A DNA stretch of 29,746 nucleotides from positions 1-29,746 of the forward strand of contig CAZLOV010000013.1 in NCBI GenBank assembly GCA_964561235.1, read 5' to 3'. The translations under genes were made by a program, and so were the position numbers. Each line of letters starts with the position of its first letter. The first letter of the stretch is position 1. This stretch comes from JBCBSP01 sp964561235 (GTDB taxonomy: Bacteria > Pseudomonadota > Alphaproteobacteria > Caulobacterales > Maricaulaceae). Positions 16,520 to 23,962 of this stretch are shown one piece after another. The notes below the pieces were generated by a model. The model was given only the letters and a program-made list of their open reading frames with translations. It ran no database searches and was not told where the DNA came from.

Positions 16520-17131
16520 ATGCTTGTTCTCGGCCTCACCGGATCGATCGGCATGGGCAAGTCGACAACCGCGGCGATGTTCGCCGAGGAGGGCGTGCCG
16601 GTCTTTGACGCCGATGCGGCGGTTGCAGCGCTTTATGCGCCGGGCGGCGACGCCGTCGCACCGGTCAGCGAGGCGTTTCCCGGCTGCGCCAAAGACGGCG
16701 CGATCGACCGCGACGCGCTCTCAAAAGCGCTGCAGGCCGACCCGTCGGGTTTCGAGCGGCTGGAAGCGATCGTCCATCCGCTGGTGGCTGAGGCGCGCGC
16801 AGCTTTCCTCGCCGAAGCGTCCGCCTCGGGCGCGCCGATCGTGCTTTTTGACGTGCCGCTGCTTTTTGAGACCGGCATGGACGCCGCCGTGGACCGGGTG
16901 GTCGTCGTGAGCGCGCCGGAAGCTGTGCAAAGGCGGCGTGTGCTCTCCCGGCCCGGAATGACGCCGGAGAAGCTTGCCGCCATACTGGCGCGGCAGACGC
17001 CCGATTCGGAAAAGCGCGCCCGCGCCGATGTCGTCATCGACACCAGCGCCGGACTTGAGCCCGCCCGCAAGCAGGTGCGCGCCGCGCTGGACCGGTTCCG
17101 CGCCGGGATCAACGCCGGAGACCGCACATGA
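16520..17131 (+). CDS. coaE: Dephospho-CoA kinase
   Basis: Last step of coenzyme A synthesis: phosphorylates the 3' hydroxyl of dephospho-CoA. It has 203 residues. The P-loop GSIGMGKS is at 8-15, with VFDADAAVAALY after it (the substrate-binding Asp). IVHPLVAEARAAF and VLFDVPLLFETGMDAAVDRVVVVSAP follow, then the arginine-rich lid (RRRVLSRPGMTPEKLAAILARQTPDSEKRARAD). The gene sits 3 bp after aroE, and its stop overlaps the dnaQ start (ATGA). Confidence 0.95.
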   Translation: MLVLGLTGSIGMGKSTTAAMFAEEGVPVFDADAAVAALYAPGGDAVAPVSEAFPGCAKDGAIDRDALSKALQADPSGFERLEAIVHPLVAEARAAFLAEASASGAPIVLFDVPLLFETGMDAAVDRVVVVSAPEAVQRRRVLSRPGMTPEKLAAILARQTPDSEKRARADVVIDTSAGLEPARKQVRAALDRFRAGINAGDRT

Positions 17132-17811
17132 CCCGCCAGATTGTTTTCGACACCGAAACCACCGGCCTTGAAGCGCATGCCGGCGACCGGGTGACGGAAC
17201 TTGGTTGCGTTGAGATTCGCGATTTCCTGCCCACCGGGCGGACCTACCGGCGGCTCATCAATCCTGAACGGCCGATCCCCGAGGAGGTGACCCGGATCAC
17301 CGGGCACACCTGGGACATGCTGCGCGGCGAGCCGGTCTTCGCCGACATCGTCGATGAGTTTCTGGAGTTCGTCGGCGATGCGGCGCTTGTCGCCCACAAC
17401 GCCGGCTTCGACATGAAGTTCATCAACATGGAGCTGGAGCGCTGCGGCCGGCCCTTGATCGCGCCGGCGCGCTTCATCGACACCGCCGCGATGGCGCGGG
17501 AGAAATTCCCCGGCGCTCCGGCGAGCCTTGATGCGCTCTGCAAGCGCTTCGACGTCTCGCTCGAGGGCCGCGACCTGCACGGCGCGCTGATCGACAGCCA
17601 TCTCCTGGCCGAGGTCTATCTGCAGCTCAATGGAGGCCGAGAGCGGAAACTCGACTTCGCCGGAGCGGAAGAGGCTTCCGGCCGGGTCGAGTTTCCCGCC
17701 CGCCCCGCGCGGCCACGGCCCCTCGGCTCGCGGATCACGCAGGCCGAGCGGGAGGCGCACGCGGCGTTCATCGCCGAGCTTCCCGGCGGAACGCTCTGGG
17801 AGAACGCCTAG
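17128..17811 (+). CDS. dnaQ: DNA polymerase III subunit epsilon (3'-5' proofreading exonuclease)
   Basis: The proofreading exonuclease of the replicase, 227 residues. All five DEDDh catalytic residues are visible: Asp8 and Glu10 in FDTETTG, Asp95 in AHNAGFDMKF, and His151 and Asp156 in HGALIDSHLLAEVY. Residues from about 170 on form the flexible tail that joins the polymerase alpha subunit. It is co-directional with coaE (4-bp overlap) and convergent with secB (4 bp between stops). It is the second replicase gene in the window besides holA. Confidence 0.96.
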   Translation: MTRQIVFDTETTGLEAHAGDRVTELGCVEIRDFLPTGRTYRRLINPERPIPEEVTRITGHTWDMLRGEPVFADIVDEFLEFVGDAALVAHNAGFDMKFINMELERCGRPLIAPARFIDTAAMAREKFPGAPASLDALCKRFDVSLEGRDLHGALIDSHLLAEVYLQLNGGRERKLDFAGAEEASGRVEFPARPARPRPLGSRITQAEREAHAAFIAELPGGTLWENA

Positions 17812-17815
17812 GGCT

Positions 17816-18313
17816 TCAGGCCTGGGCGGCCGGCTCGCCGCCGTTTTCGGCGGCGCCCTGGGCTTGCGCCTGGCGCTGGCGGAACAGGTTGGCGAAATCC
17901 ACCGGCTCAAGCATCAGCGGCGGGAAGCCGCCGTCGCGCGTGGCGTCCGCGAGGATGCGGCGCGCGAACGGGAAAAGCAGCCGCGGGCACTCGATGAAGA
18001 GCACCGGCTGGCGCGTCACATCGTCGACATTGAGCAGCTGGAAGAGGCCGGCGTAGACGAGTTCGGTCACGAAGACCGGCTGGTTTTCCCGCTGCGCGCG
18101 GGCGGACAGCTGTAGCTCGACCTCGTAGGTCTGCTCGTCGAGCTGCCGGGCGCGCACGTCGATGCCCATGTCGATCTGCGGCTGGCCGCCTGCGCGCAGG
18201 GAGTCCGGGGCGCCCGGGTTCTCGAAGGACAGGTCCTTGGCGTATTGCCCAAGGACGCGGATTTGCGGCTGGGCCGGCGCCTGCGGCGTCGGATCGGCGG
18301 GAGCGTCGGTCAT
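17816..18313 (-). CDS. secB: Protein-export chaperone SecB
   Basis: A tetrameric cytosolic chaperone that keeps pre-proteins unfolded and passes them to SecA. It has 165 residues from ATG 18313. The frame is open to 18364, but those 17 residues are not family-like and would cross a hairpin. After a Pro/Ala-rich leader, RVLGQYAKDLSFENPGAPDSL begins the fold. VELQLSARAQRENQPVFVTELVYAGLFQL and the ECPRLLFPFARRILADATRDGGFPPLMLEPVDF block follow. The tail is Gln/Ala/Glu-rich. It diverges from timA. A terminator-shaped hairpin lies 30 bp upstream of the start. Confidence 0.95.
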   Translation of the reverse strand: MTDAPADPTPQAPAQPQIRVLGQYAKDLSFENPGAPDSLRAGGQPQIDMGIDVRARQLDEQTYEVELQLSARAQRENQPVFVTELVYAGLFQLLNVDDVTRQPVLFIECPRLLFPFARRILADATRDGGFPPLMLEPVDFANLFRQRQAQAQGAAENGGEPAAQA

Positions 18314-18334
18314 GGATGCGGGTCTCGCTTGAAG

Positions 18335-18358
18335 AAAAAAGCAGCGCCTTAAGGCGCT
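18335..18358 (-). terminator. Terminator-shaped hairpin upstream of secB
   Basis: On the minus strand AGCGCC-TTAA-GGCGCT (18343-18358) is followed by GC and TTTTTT (18335-18340), the form of an intrinsic terminator. No minus-strand gene lies upstream before hslU, 2.5 kb away. It may stop antisense transcription from beneath timA-mltA-smr, or act as an attenuator if the secB transcript starts upstream of it. Confidence 0.6.
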
Positions 18359-18470
18359 CAACACCTGCGCGCGGTAGCATGCAGCCCCTGAGGCATCAAG
18401 GCGCCCGCGGGCTGACGCCGCGCCTCGACCGGCCTATATGTGACGCAACGCAACGCCGACGGACCGCGTG

Positions 18471-19118
18471 ATGGATATTCTTCAGATCCTTTTCTTTGCA
18501 GGCTTGGCCGTTTTTCTCGGCTTCCGGCTCTATACCGTGCTGGGACGGCCGACCGGCCGGTCGCCGGAAGAACACGCCGCGGAGCAGGCCGCCCGCGACG
18601 CCGCCCGCCAGCCGTCCTCGCTTGACGCGCCAGCCCCCGCCGAGCCCGACCGTCCGATCTACACCGGTCCGGCGGCTGCGGGCCTGTCGGCGATCGCTGC
18701 AGCTGATGCGCGCTTCGACCCGGAAACGTTCCGCAAGGGCGCGGAATCAGCCTATCGCATGATCCTGGAAGCGTACGCCGCAGGCGACCGGGACCGGCTG
18801 CGTCCGCTTCTCAGCCCGCGCGTGTTCGAGCGTTACGACGCCTCGATCGCCGAGCGGGAGGCGAAGGGCGAACGCATGACGACGGAAGTCGAACGCATCC
18901 GCTCGCTCGAAATCGAGGCCGCCTCCCTGGACGGACGCCGCGCCAAGGTGAAGGTGCGGATCAACGCGGAGCTGGCGACGGAAACCCGAAACGCCGACGG
19001 CGAGCGCGTCGCAGGCGATCTCAACACCCTCCGCCCGGTCGAGGAGCTGTGGAGCTTCGAGCGCGATGTCGATTCCCCCGATCCGAACTGGGCGCTCTCC
19101 GCGGTCAAGCCGGTCTAG
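18471..19118 (+). CDS. Tim44/TimA family membrane-anchored protein
   Basis: A 215-residue protein with one N-terminal membrane segment (ILQILFFAGLAVFLGFRLY, about residues 3-21). A Pro/Ala-rich linker follows, then a C-terminal Tim44-like domain from about residue 75 (FRKGAESAYRMILEAYAAGDRDRLRPLLSP to the end). Alphaproteobacterial TimA proteins share this layout with mitochondrial Tim44, but their role is not well established; a membrane adaptor role is the usual guess. ATG 18471 is preceded directly by an in-frame GTG (18468), which could equally be the start. The 3' part overlaps the mltA start by 53 bp. The position between secB and mltA agrees with an envelope role. Confidence 0.87.
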   Translation: MDILQILFFAGLAVFLGFRLYTVLGRPTGRSPEEHAAEQAARDAARQPSSLDAPAPAEPDRPIYTGPAAAGLSAIAAADARFDPETFRKGAESAYRMILEAYAAGDRDRLRPLLSPRVFERYDASIAEREAKGERMTTEVERIRSLEIEAASLDGRRAKVKVRINAELATETRNADGERVAGDLNTLRPVEELWSFERDVDSPDPNWALSAVKPV

Positions 19119-20292
19119 CCTGCTCACGGCGCTGGGCGCAGCGCTCTCGCTTGGCGCCTGCGCGACGGCGAGCGACGTCTCGACTTCCGCCTCAACGCGT
19201 CTCGCCCTGACCGCCTCCAGCTTCGCGGCCCTTCCCGGCTGGGCGACGGAGGATGCGCGGCCCGCCCTTGACGCGCTGGCGCGGTCCTGCGAGCGCAACG
19301 CCGCCAAGCCGGATGCGGCGTTGCTCAACCCGCGCGCGCCGCACGCAGGCGCCGTCGGGGAGTGGCGCGCGGTCTGCGCGGAGGCGCTGCATCTTTCCGG
19401 CATGAACATCACGGCTGAAGACGCGCGCAGCTTCTTCGAGACGCGGTTCACTCCGGTGGACGCCCGCGGAGCCGGGCGTCTGACCGGGTATTACGAGCCG
19501 GTGGTGGAGGTCCGCTCGCAGCCGGATGCTGAGTTTTCCATGGCGATCCGGGCGCGGCCGGATGATCTGCTGACCGGGGATCTCGGCCAGTTCATCGCCA
19601 GTCTTGAAGGTCAGCGCATCGTCGGCCGGGCTGCGGATCAACGCTTCGAACCCTATCGCAGCCGCGCGGAGATCGAGGCGCTCAATCTCGGCGTGCCGCT
19701 CGCCTGGGGCCGGCCCATCGACGTTTTCTTCCTGCAGATCCAGGGTTCCGGGCGTCTCGTTTTCGAGGACGGCGCGCAGGCGCGCGCGGCCTTCGCGGCG
19801 CATAACGGCCTGCCCTACGTGTCCATCGGGCGCATCCTGGTCGAGCGCGGGGAACTGACCCTCGACGACGCCTCGAAGGACGACATCAAGGCCTGGCTCG
19901 AGGCGCGCGGACCCGACGCCTGGACCGCGCTCTTCAATGAAAACCCGCGCTATGTCTTTTTCCGAATGGAGCCGCTCTATGCAGAAGACGAAGGTCCGCG
20001 CGGTTCCCACGGGGCTCCGCTGACGCCGATGGCGAGCCTGGCTGTCGATCCCGCCCATCACGCCTGGGGCGTGCCGGTCTTTCTCAAGACAGATCTCTAC
20101 GACGAACCCGGATGGAGCGCGCTTGTGGTCGCCCAGGACGCCGGCGGCGCGATTACGGGACCGCTGCGCGGCGATCTGTTCTTCGGTTGGGGCGCTGCGG
20201 CGGGCGAACGCGCCGGACGCCAGAACGCCGAGGCCCGCTGGACCCTGCTTCTGCCGAACGCGGTCGCGGCGCGGCTCGATGCGCGTTGGTGA
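19066..20292 (+). CDS. mltA: Membrane-bound lytic murein transglycosylase A (MltA)
   Basis: Cleaves the glycan strands of peptidoglycan with formation of 1,6-anhydro ends. It has 408 residues. The signal peptide has a basic n-region (RTGRSPRSSRSS) and a lipobox LGAC with Cys32, so it should be a lipoprotein. The MltA domain contains FFETRFTPVDARGAGRLTGYYEPVVEV and VFFLQIQGSGRLVFEDG. The C-terminal 3D domain has LVVAQDAGGAITGPLRGD, with Asp358 and Asp370 as the conserved acidic residues, then LFFGWG. The ATG at 19066 lies inside timA. No other start exists before the signal peptide, so the 53-bp overlap appears real. Confidence 0.93.
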   Translation: MSIPPIRTGRSPRSSRSSLLTALGAALSLGACATASDVSTSASTRLALTASSFAALPGWATEDARPALDALARSCERNAAKPDAALLNPRAPHAGAVGEWRAVCAEALHLSGMNITAEDARSFFETRFTPVDARGAGRLTGYYEPVVEVRSQPDAEFSMAIRARPDDLLTGDLGQFIASLEGQRIVGRAADQRFEPYRSRAEIEALNLGVPLAWGRPIDVFFLQIQGSGRLVFEDGAQARAAFAAHNGLPYVSIGRILVERGELTLDDASKDDIKAWLEARGPDAWTALFNENPRYVFFRMEPLYAEDEGPRGSHGAPLTPMASLAVDPAHHAWGVPVFLKTDLYDEPGWSALVVAQDAGGAITGPLRGDLFFGWGAAAGERAGRQNAEARWTLLLPNAVAARLDARW

Positions 20293-20891
20293 AGCAGCGC
20301 CGACCTCCGCGCGGGCTCAGCCCGGAGGAGCGCGCGCTTTGGCGCCAGGTTGCAAAAACCGTCCGCCCGATCGAGCCCTCGCGGCTGAAAGCCGTCGAGG
20401 AGCCAAAGCCTCCCGAGGCGTCCGATCCGCCAAGACCGGCCCGGGCGGCGCTGAAATCCGGCGCTTCCGGGCTTCCGGCGGAATGGTTCGACGGCGCGCC
20501 GGCGCGGAAAAAGCCGCCGGTTCCTGTTGATCGCGGGACAGAGCGGCGCATTCAGCGCGGCCGCGTGGAGGTGGAGGCGCGCATCGATCTGCACGGCCTG
20601 ACGCAGGCGCGCGCGCGCGCGGATCTGCTGGCATTCCTGACTCGCTGCCGCGGACGCGGCTTCAAGACCGTGCTCGTCATCACCGGCAAGGGTGCGGCCA
20701 AGCGCGCGCTGGACGAACGCCGTTTCCAGCCCTGGCGGCCTGACGAGCCCAGCCTTCCGGGCGTAATTCGGCGCTGTCTGCCGCGCTGGCTCGCGGAGCC
20801 GGACTTTGCAGCCGTCGTCTCTGGCTATGCCGGCGCGCATCGCCGCCATGGCGGCGAGGGGGCGTTCTACGTGGTCCTTCGCAGGGACTAG
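20289..20891 (+). CDS. Smr domain-containing protein
   Basis: A 200-residue protein from GTG 20289, which overlaps the mltA stop (GTGA). The basic N-terminal half (RGLSPEERALWRQVAKTVRP at 8-27) is typical of alphaproteobacterial Smr/DUF proteins. The C-terminal Smr domain has DLHG at 100-103, VLVITGKG at 128-135 and HGGEGAFYVVLRR at 187-199. Smr domains are linked to nuclease activity and, in some bacteria, to rescue of collided ribosomes; the role of this one is unknown. Its stop overlaps the hslU stop: the shared CTAG (20888-20891) ends both genes. Confidence 0.91.
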   Translation: MKQRRPPRGLSPEERALWRQVAKTVRPIEPSRLKAVEEPKPPEASDPPRPARAALKSGASGLPAEWFDGAPARKKPPVPVDRGTERRIQRGRVEVEARIDLHGLTQARARADLLAFLTRCRGRGFKTVLVITGKGAAKRALDERRFQPWRPDEPSLPGVIRRCLPRWLAEPDFAAVVSGYAGAHRRHGGEGAFYVVLRRD

Positions 20892-22192
20892 AGGATGAAC
20901 TTGGAGAGATCCGAATTGCGCGCGAGATGCTCGACGCGCTCGCGGACATAGGCTGCGTCCACCTTCACGGTTTCCCCCGGCCGGTCGGACGCCGTGTAGC
21001 TGATCTCCTCCACCAGCTTCTCCATGATCGTCTGCAGCCGGCGCGCGCCGATATTCTCGACGCTCGCGTTGACCTCCGCGGCGTAATCGGCGATCGCGTC
21101 GACAGCATCCTCGGCGAAGTCGAGGGTGACCTCTTCGGTTTTCATGAGCGCGACATACTGGGTGACGAGGCTGGCTTCAGGCTCCGTGAGGATGCGTTTG
21201 AAATCCGCCCGGCTCAGCGCCTGCAGCTCGACGCGGATCGGCAGCCGGCCTTGCAGTTCAGGCAGCAGATCGCTCGGCTTGGTCACATGGAAGGCGCCGG
21301 ACGCGATGAAGAGAACGTGGTCGGTCTTCATCGGTCCGTACTTTGTGGAGACCGTGGCGCCTTCGATAAGCGGCAGCAGATCGCGCTGGACGCCTTCGCG
21401 CGAGACGTCCGCGCCGCGGCCTTCGGCGCGCGCGGCGATCTTGTCGATCTCGTCGAGGAAGACGATGCCTTCCTCCTCCGCCAGACGCAGGCCCTCGGTC
21501 TGGATCTGCGCGTCGTCGATGAGCTTGTCGGCTTCCTCGTCGATCAGGGGCTGATAGGCCTCCTTCACCGTGGTGCGCAGCGTCTTGGTGCGCTGGCCGA
21601 ACCCTTTGCCGAGCAGATCGGAAAGATTGATCACGCCCATGCCGCCGGGCATGCCGGGTATGTCGAGGCCGGGCCCGGCGCCGCCGTCGGCGCGCACCTC
21701 GATCTCGATTTCCTTCTCCTCGAGCGCGCCGTCGCGCAGCTTGCGGCGGAAGCTCTCGCGCGTAGACGCTCCGGCGGCGGGTCCGACGAGCGCGTCGAGC
21801 ACCCGGTTTTCGGCGGCGTCGTGCGCCTTGGCGCGAACGCTTTCGCGCTTGTTCTCCCGCACAATGCCGATGGCGACCTCCACAAGGTCGCGCGCGATGG
21901 AATCCACGTCGCGGCCGACATAGCCGACCTCGGTGAACTTGGTGGCTTCGACCTTGAGGAACGGCGCGCCCGCCAGTTTCGCGAGACGCCTGGAGATCTC
22001 CGTCTTTCCGACGCCGGTCGGACCGATCATCAGGATGTTCTTCGGCGTGACCTCCTCGCGCAGCCCTTCGGGCAGGCGCTTGCGCCGCCAGCGGTTGCGC
22101 AGGGCGATGGCGACGGCCTTCTTGGCCTCGGCCTGGCCGATGATGTAGCGGTCGAGTTCGGAGACGATCTCTCGGGGCGAAAAGTCGGTCAT
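20888..22192 (-). CDS. hslU: ATP-dependent protease ATPase subunit HslU
   Basis: The AAA+ unfoldase of the HslUV (ClpYQ) protease, 434 residues from ATG 22192, the normal family length. The N-terminal SPREIVSELDRYIIGQ carries the Box II region. Walker A GPTGVGKT is at 57-64, VGYVGRD is the pore motif (88-94), Walker B is FLDEIDK at 244-250, and sensor 2 is in NIGARRLQTIMEKL. The inserted I domain (about 110-230) is Gly- and charge-rich as usual. The C-terminal SKFIL is the tail that docks into HslV. The frame is open upstream to 22753, but that is antisense to other genes. hslV lies 1.8 kb upstream rather than adjacent. Confidence 0.96.
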   Translation of the reverse strand: MTDFSPREIVSELDRYIIGQAEAKKAVAIALRNRWRRKRLPEGLREEVTPKNILMIGPTGVGKTEISRRLAKLAGAPFLKVEATKFTEVGYVGRDVDSIARDLVEVAIGIVRENKRESVRAKAHDAAENRVLDALVGPAAGASTRESFRRKLRDGALEEKEIEIEVRADGGAGPGLDIPGMPGGMGVINLSDLLGKGFGQRTKTLRTTVKEAYQPLIDEEADKLIDDAQIQTEGLRLAEEEGIVFLDEIDKIAARAEGRGADVSREGVQRDLLPLIEGATVSTKYGPMKTDHVLFIASGAFHVTKPSDLLPELQGRLPIRVELQALSRADFKRILTEPEASLVTQYVALMKTEEVTLDFAEDAVDAIADYAAEVNASVENIGARRLQTIMEKLVEEISYTASDRPGETVKVDAAYVRERVEHLARNSDLSKFIL

Positions 22193-22300
22193 GAAGACGG
22201 CGCGCCTTGAGCGGCTGGACGGACGGCCTGATGTAGGGTGAAGTCGCAGCACATGAAACCGCAGATGCGGTCCCTTCCTCCACCGCTTTCGGATGATCCC

Positions 22301-22741
22301 ATGGCCCGGCCCCGCTTTCACCTCGCCTTCCCTGTGCGCGATCTCGAAGAGGCGCGCGCCTTCTATGGCGGCGTGCTTGGCTGTCCGGAGGGCCGCGAGA
22401 CGGAACACTGGATCGATTTCGACCTGCACGGTCACCAGATCGTAGCCCATCTCGCCCCGGAGGAATGCCGGGCCGCCGCCGCCAACGATGTCGACGGCAA
22501 GACCATCCCCGTGCGCCATTTCGGCCTTCTGCTTGACTGGGAGGACTGGGAGGCCGCTGCTGCGCGTTTCAAGCGCGCGGGCGTGCCGTTCATCGTGGAG
22601 CCTTATGTGCGCTTCAAGGGCAAGCGCGGCGAGCAAGGCACCTTCTTCGTCCGCGACCCGTCCGGCAACGCGCTGGAGTTCAAGAGCTTCCGCGACGAGG
22701 CGGCGATCTTCGCGAAGGAGCTGCGCGACGAGCCCGCGTAA
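22301..22741 (+). CDS. VOC-family (glyoxalase/bleomycin-resistance fold) protein
   Basis: A 146-residue protein of the vicinal oxygen chelate fold. FHLAFPVRDLEEARAFYGGVLGCPEGRE opens the first beta-alpha-beta-beta-beta unit, and RHFGLLL and DPSGNALEFKSF belong to the second. Metal-ligand candidates are His7, His73 and Glu126, so it may be a metal-dependent dioxygenase, isomerase or lyase; the substrate is unknown. I use ATG 22301 because the family begins there. ATG 22253 is in frame and preceded by AGGGTGA, so a 16-residue longer form is possible. It lies between hslU and hslV on the opposite strand, 45 bp before the oxidoreductase gene. Confidence 0.87.
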   Translation: MARPRFHLAFPVRDLEEARAFYGGVLGCPEGRETEHWIDFDLHGHQIVAHLAPEECRAAAANDVDGKTIPVRHFGLLLDWEDWEAAAARFKRAGVPFIVEPYVRFKGKRGEQGTFFVRDPSGNALEFKSFRDEAAIFAKELRDEPA

Positions 22742-22747
22742 GCCGCG

Positions 22748-22764
22748 ATACATCTAATCTGTAT
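22748..22764. promoter_or_regulatory. Inverted repeat / possible operator before the enoyl-reductase-like gene
   Basis: ATACA-N7-TGTAT lies in a short AT-rich patch, overlaps a TATAAA-like -10 (22762-22767) and is 10 bp before the ribosome site. It has the shape of a repressor operator. No regulator gene is adjacent. Confidence 0.35.
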
Positions 22765-22774
22765 AAAGACAATC

Positions 22775-22781
22775 AGGGAGG
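22775..22781 (+). promoter_or_regulatory. Strong ribosome binding site for a TTG start
   Basis: AGGGAGG lies 5 nt before TTG 22787. It is one of the best Shine-Dalgarno matches in the window and supports the rare start codon. Confidence 0.7.
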
Positions 22782-22786
22782 ACGCC

Positions 22787-23959
22787 TTGTCCCAGCGCGA
22801 ATACGACGTCGTGGTCTACGGCGCGACCGGCTATACCGGCCGCCTTGTCGCCGAGTATCTCGCAACGCAGTACCCGTCCGGACTGAGATGGGCGATGGCC
22901 GGCCGCTCGGAAGACAAGCTCGAGGCGGTGCGCGCGGAGATCGGCGCGCCGGAGTCCACGCCCTTCGTGATTGCGGACGCCTCCGATCCGGCGTCGCTCA
23001 GCGCGATGGCGGCCCAGGCGCGTGTCGTGATCACCACGGTCGGCCCCTACCAGCTTTATGGCGAGCCGCTGGTCAGGGCGTGTGCGGAGGCGGGCGCGGA
23101 CTATGTCGATCTGTGCGGCGAGCCGGCCTGGATGCATGACATCATCCGGGACTATGACGAAGCGGCGCGCGAAAGCGGGGCGCGGATCGTTTTGTCCTGC
23201 GGTTTCGACTCCATTCCCTTCGACATGGGCGTGTTCTTCCTTCAGGAGCACGCCAAATCCGTCTCCGGCGCGCCGGTCAAGCGCGTCAAGGGGCGCGTGC
23301 GCGCCATGAAAGGCACGTTCTCCGGCGGAACCGCGGCGAGCCTTGGCGAGACCATGAAGCGGCTCAAGGCGGAGCCGGAGATTCTCTCCGTGCTGATCGA
23401 TCCGTTTTCGCTATGCCCGGGCTTTACCGGTCCGGAGCAGCCCGCCGGCGACAAGCCGGTCTATGAGGAAGACCTGTCGAGCTGGTCGGCGCCGTTCATC
23501 ATGGCGGCGATCAACACCAAGAACATCCACCGCTCCAACTTCCTGAGCGGCCACGCCTATGGCGAGGACTTCGTCTATGACGAGATGATGCTCACCGGCG
23601 ACGGGGATCAGGGCAAGATCCTCGCGGAGCATGTCGCCAATGACCGCTCCCTGTCGGAAAAGCCGCTCAAGCCGGGCGAAGGTCCGACCAAGGAGGAACG
23701 CGAGACCGGCTTCTACGAACTGATGTTCACCGGGCTTGATGCAAACGGCGAGCGGCGGACTGTGTCGGTCAAGGGCGACAAGGATCCCGGCTACGGTTCG
23801 ACGTCGAAGATGATTGCGGAGGCGGCGCTTGCGTTGCTGCGCGATGTCGACCGCTCGGAAACCCCGGGCGGCGTTCTCACGAGCGCGCCGGCGATGGGCG
23901 CAGCCCTGATCGACCGGTTGCAGGCCAATGCAGGCCTGACCTTCACCGTCGAGGCCTGA
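22787..23959 (+). CDS. Saccharopine dehydrogenase-like / trans-acting enoyl reductase family protein
   Basis: A 390-residue NAD(P)-dependent oxidoreductase. The Rossmann loop is GATGYTGR at 12-19, preceded by YDVVVY. AGRSEDKLEAV and VITTVGPYQLYGEPLVRACAEAGADYVDLCGE are typical of the family that includes mycobacterial trans-acting enoyl reductases and eukaryotic SCCPDH. SCGFDSIPFDMGVF marks the start of the second domain. The true substrate is unknown; lysine metabolism is not implied, as no partner genes are near. The start is TTG 22787 behind a strong ribosome site. It is probably co-transcribed with the VOC gene or driven from the 22742-22786 patch. Its stop is 3 bp from the hslV stop. Confidence 0.87.
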   Translation: MSQREYDVVVYGATGYTGRLVAEYLATQYPSGLRWAMAGRSEDKLEAVRAEIGAPESTPFVIADASDPASLSAMAAQARVVITTVGPYQLYGEPLVRACAEAGADYVDLCGEPAWMHDIIRDYDEAARESGARIVLSCGFDSIPFDMGVFFLQEHAKSVSGAPVKRVKGRVRAMKGTFSGGTAASLGETMKRLKAEPEILSVLIDPFSLCPGFTGPEQPAGDKPVYEEDLSSWSAPFIMAAINTKNIHRSNFLSGHAYGEDFVYDEMMLTGDGDQGKILAEHVANDRSLSEKPLKPGEGPTKEERETGFYELMFTGLDANGERRTVSVKGDKDPGYGSTSKMIAEAALALLRDVDRSETPGGVLTSAPAMGAALIDRLQANAGLTFTVEA

Positions 23960-23962
23960 GCC

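Noticed and set aside
16633..17910. Minus-strand open frame of 425 codons opposite coaE and dnaQ
   Set aside because: coaE and dnaQ have all catalytic residues. The antisense translation is low-complexity and has no family likeness.
20927..22210. Plus-strand open frame of 427 codons opposite hslU
   Set aside because: It mirrors the hslU frame, has no motif, and hslU is certain from Walker motifs and the C-terminal tail.
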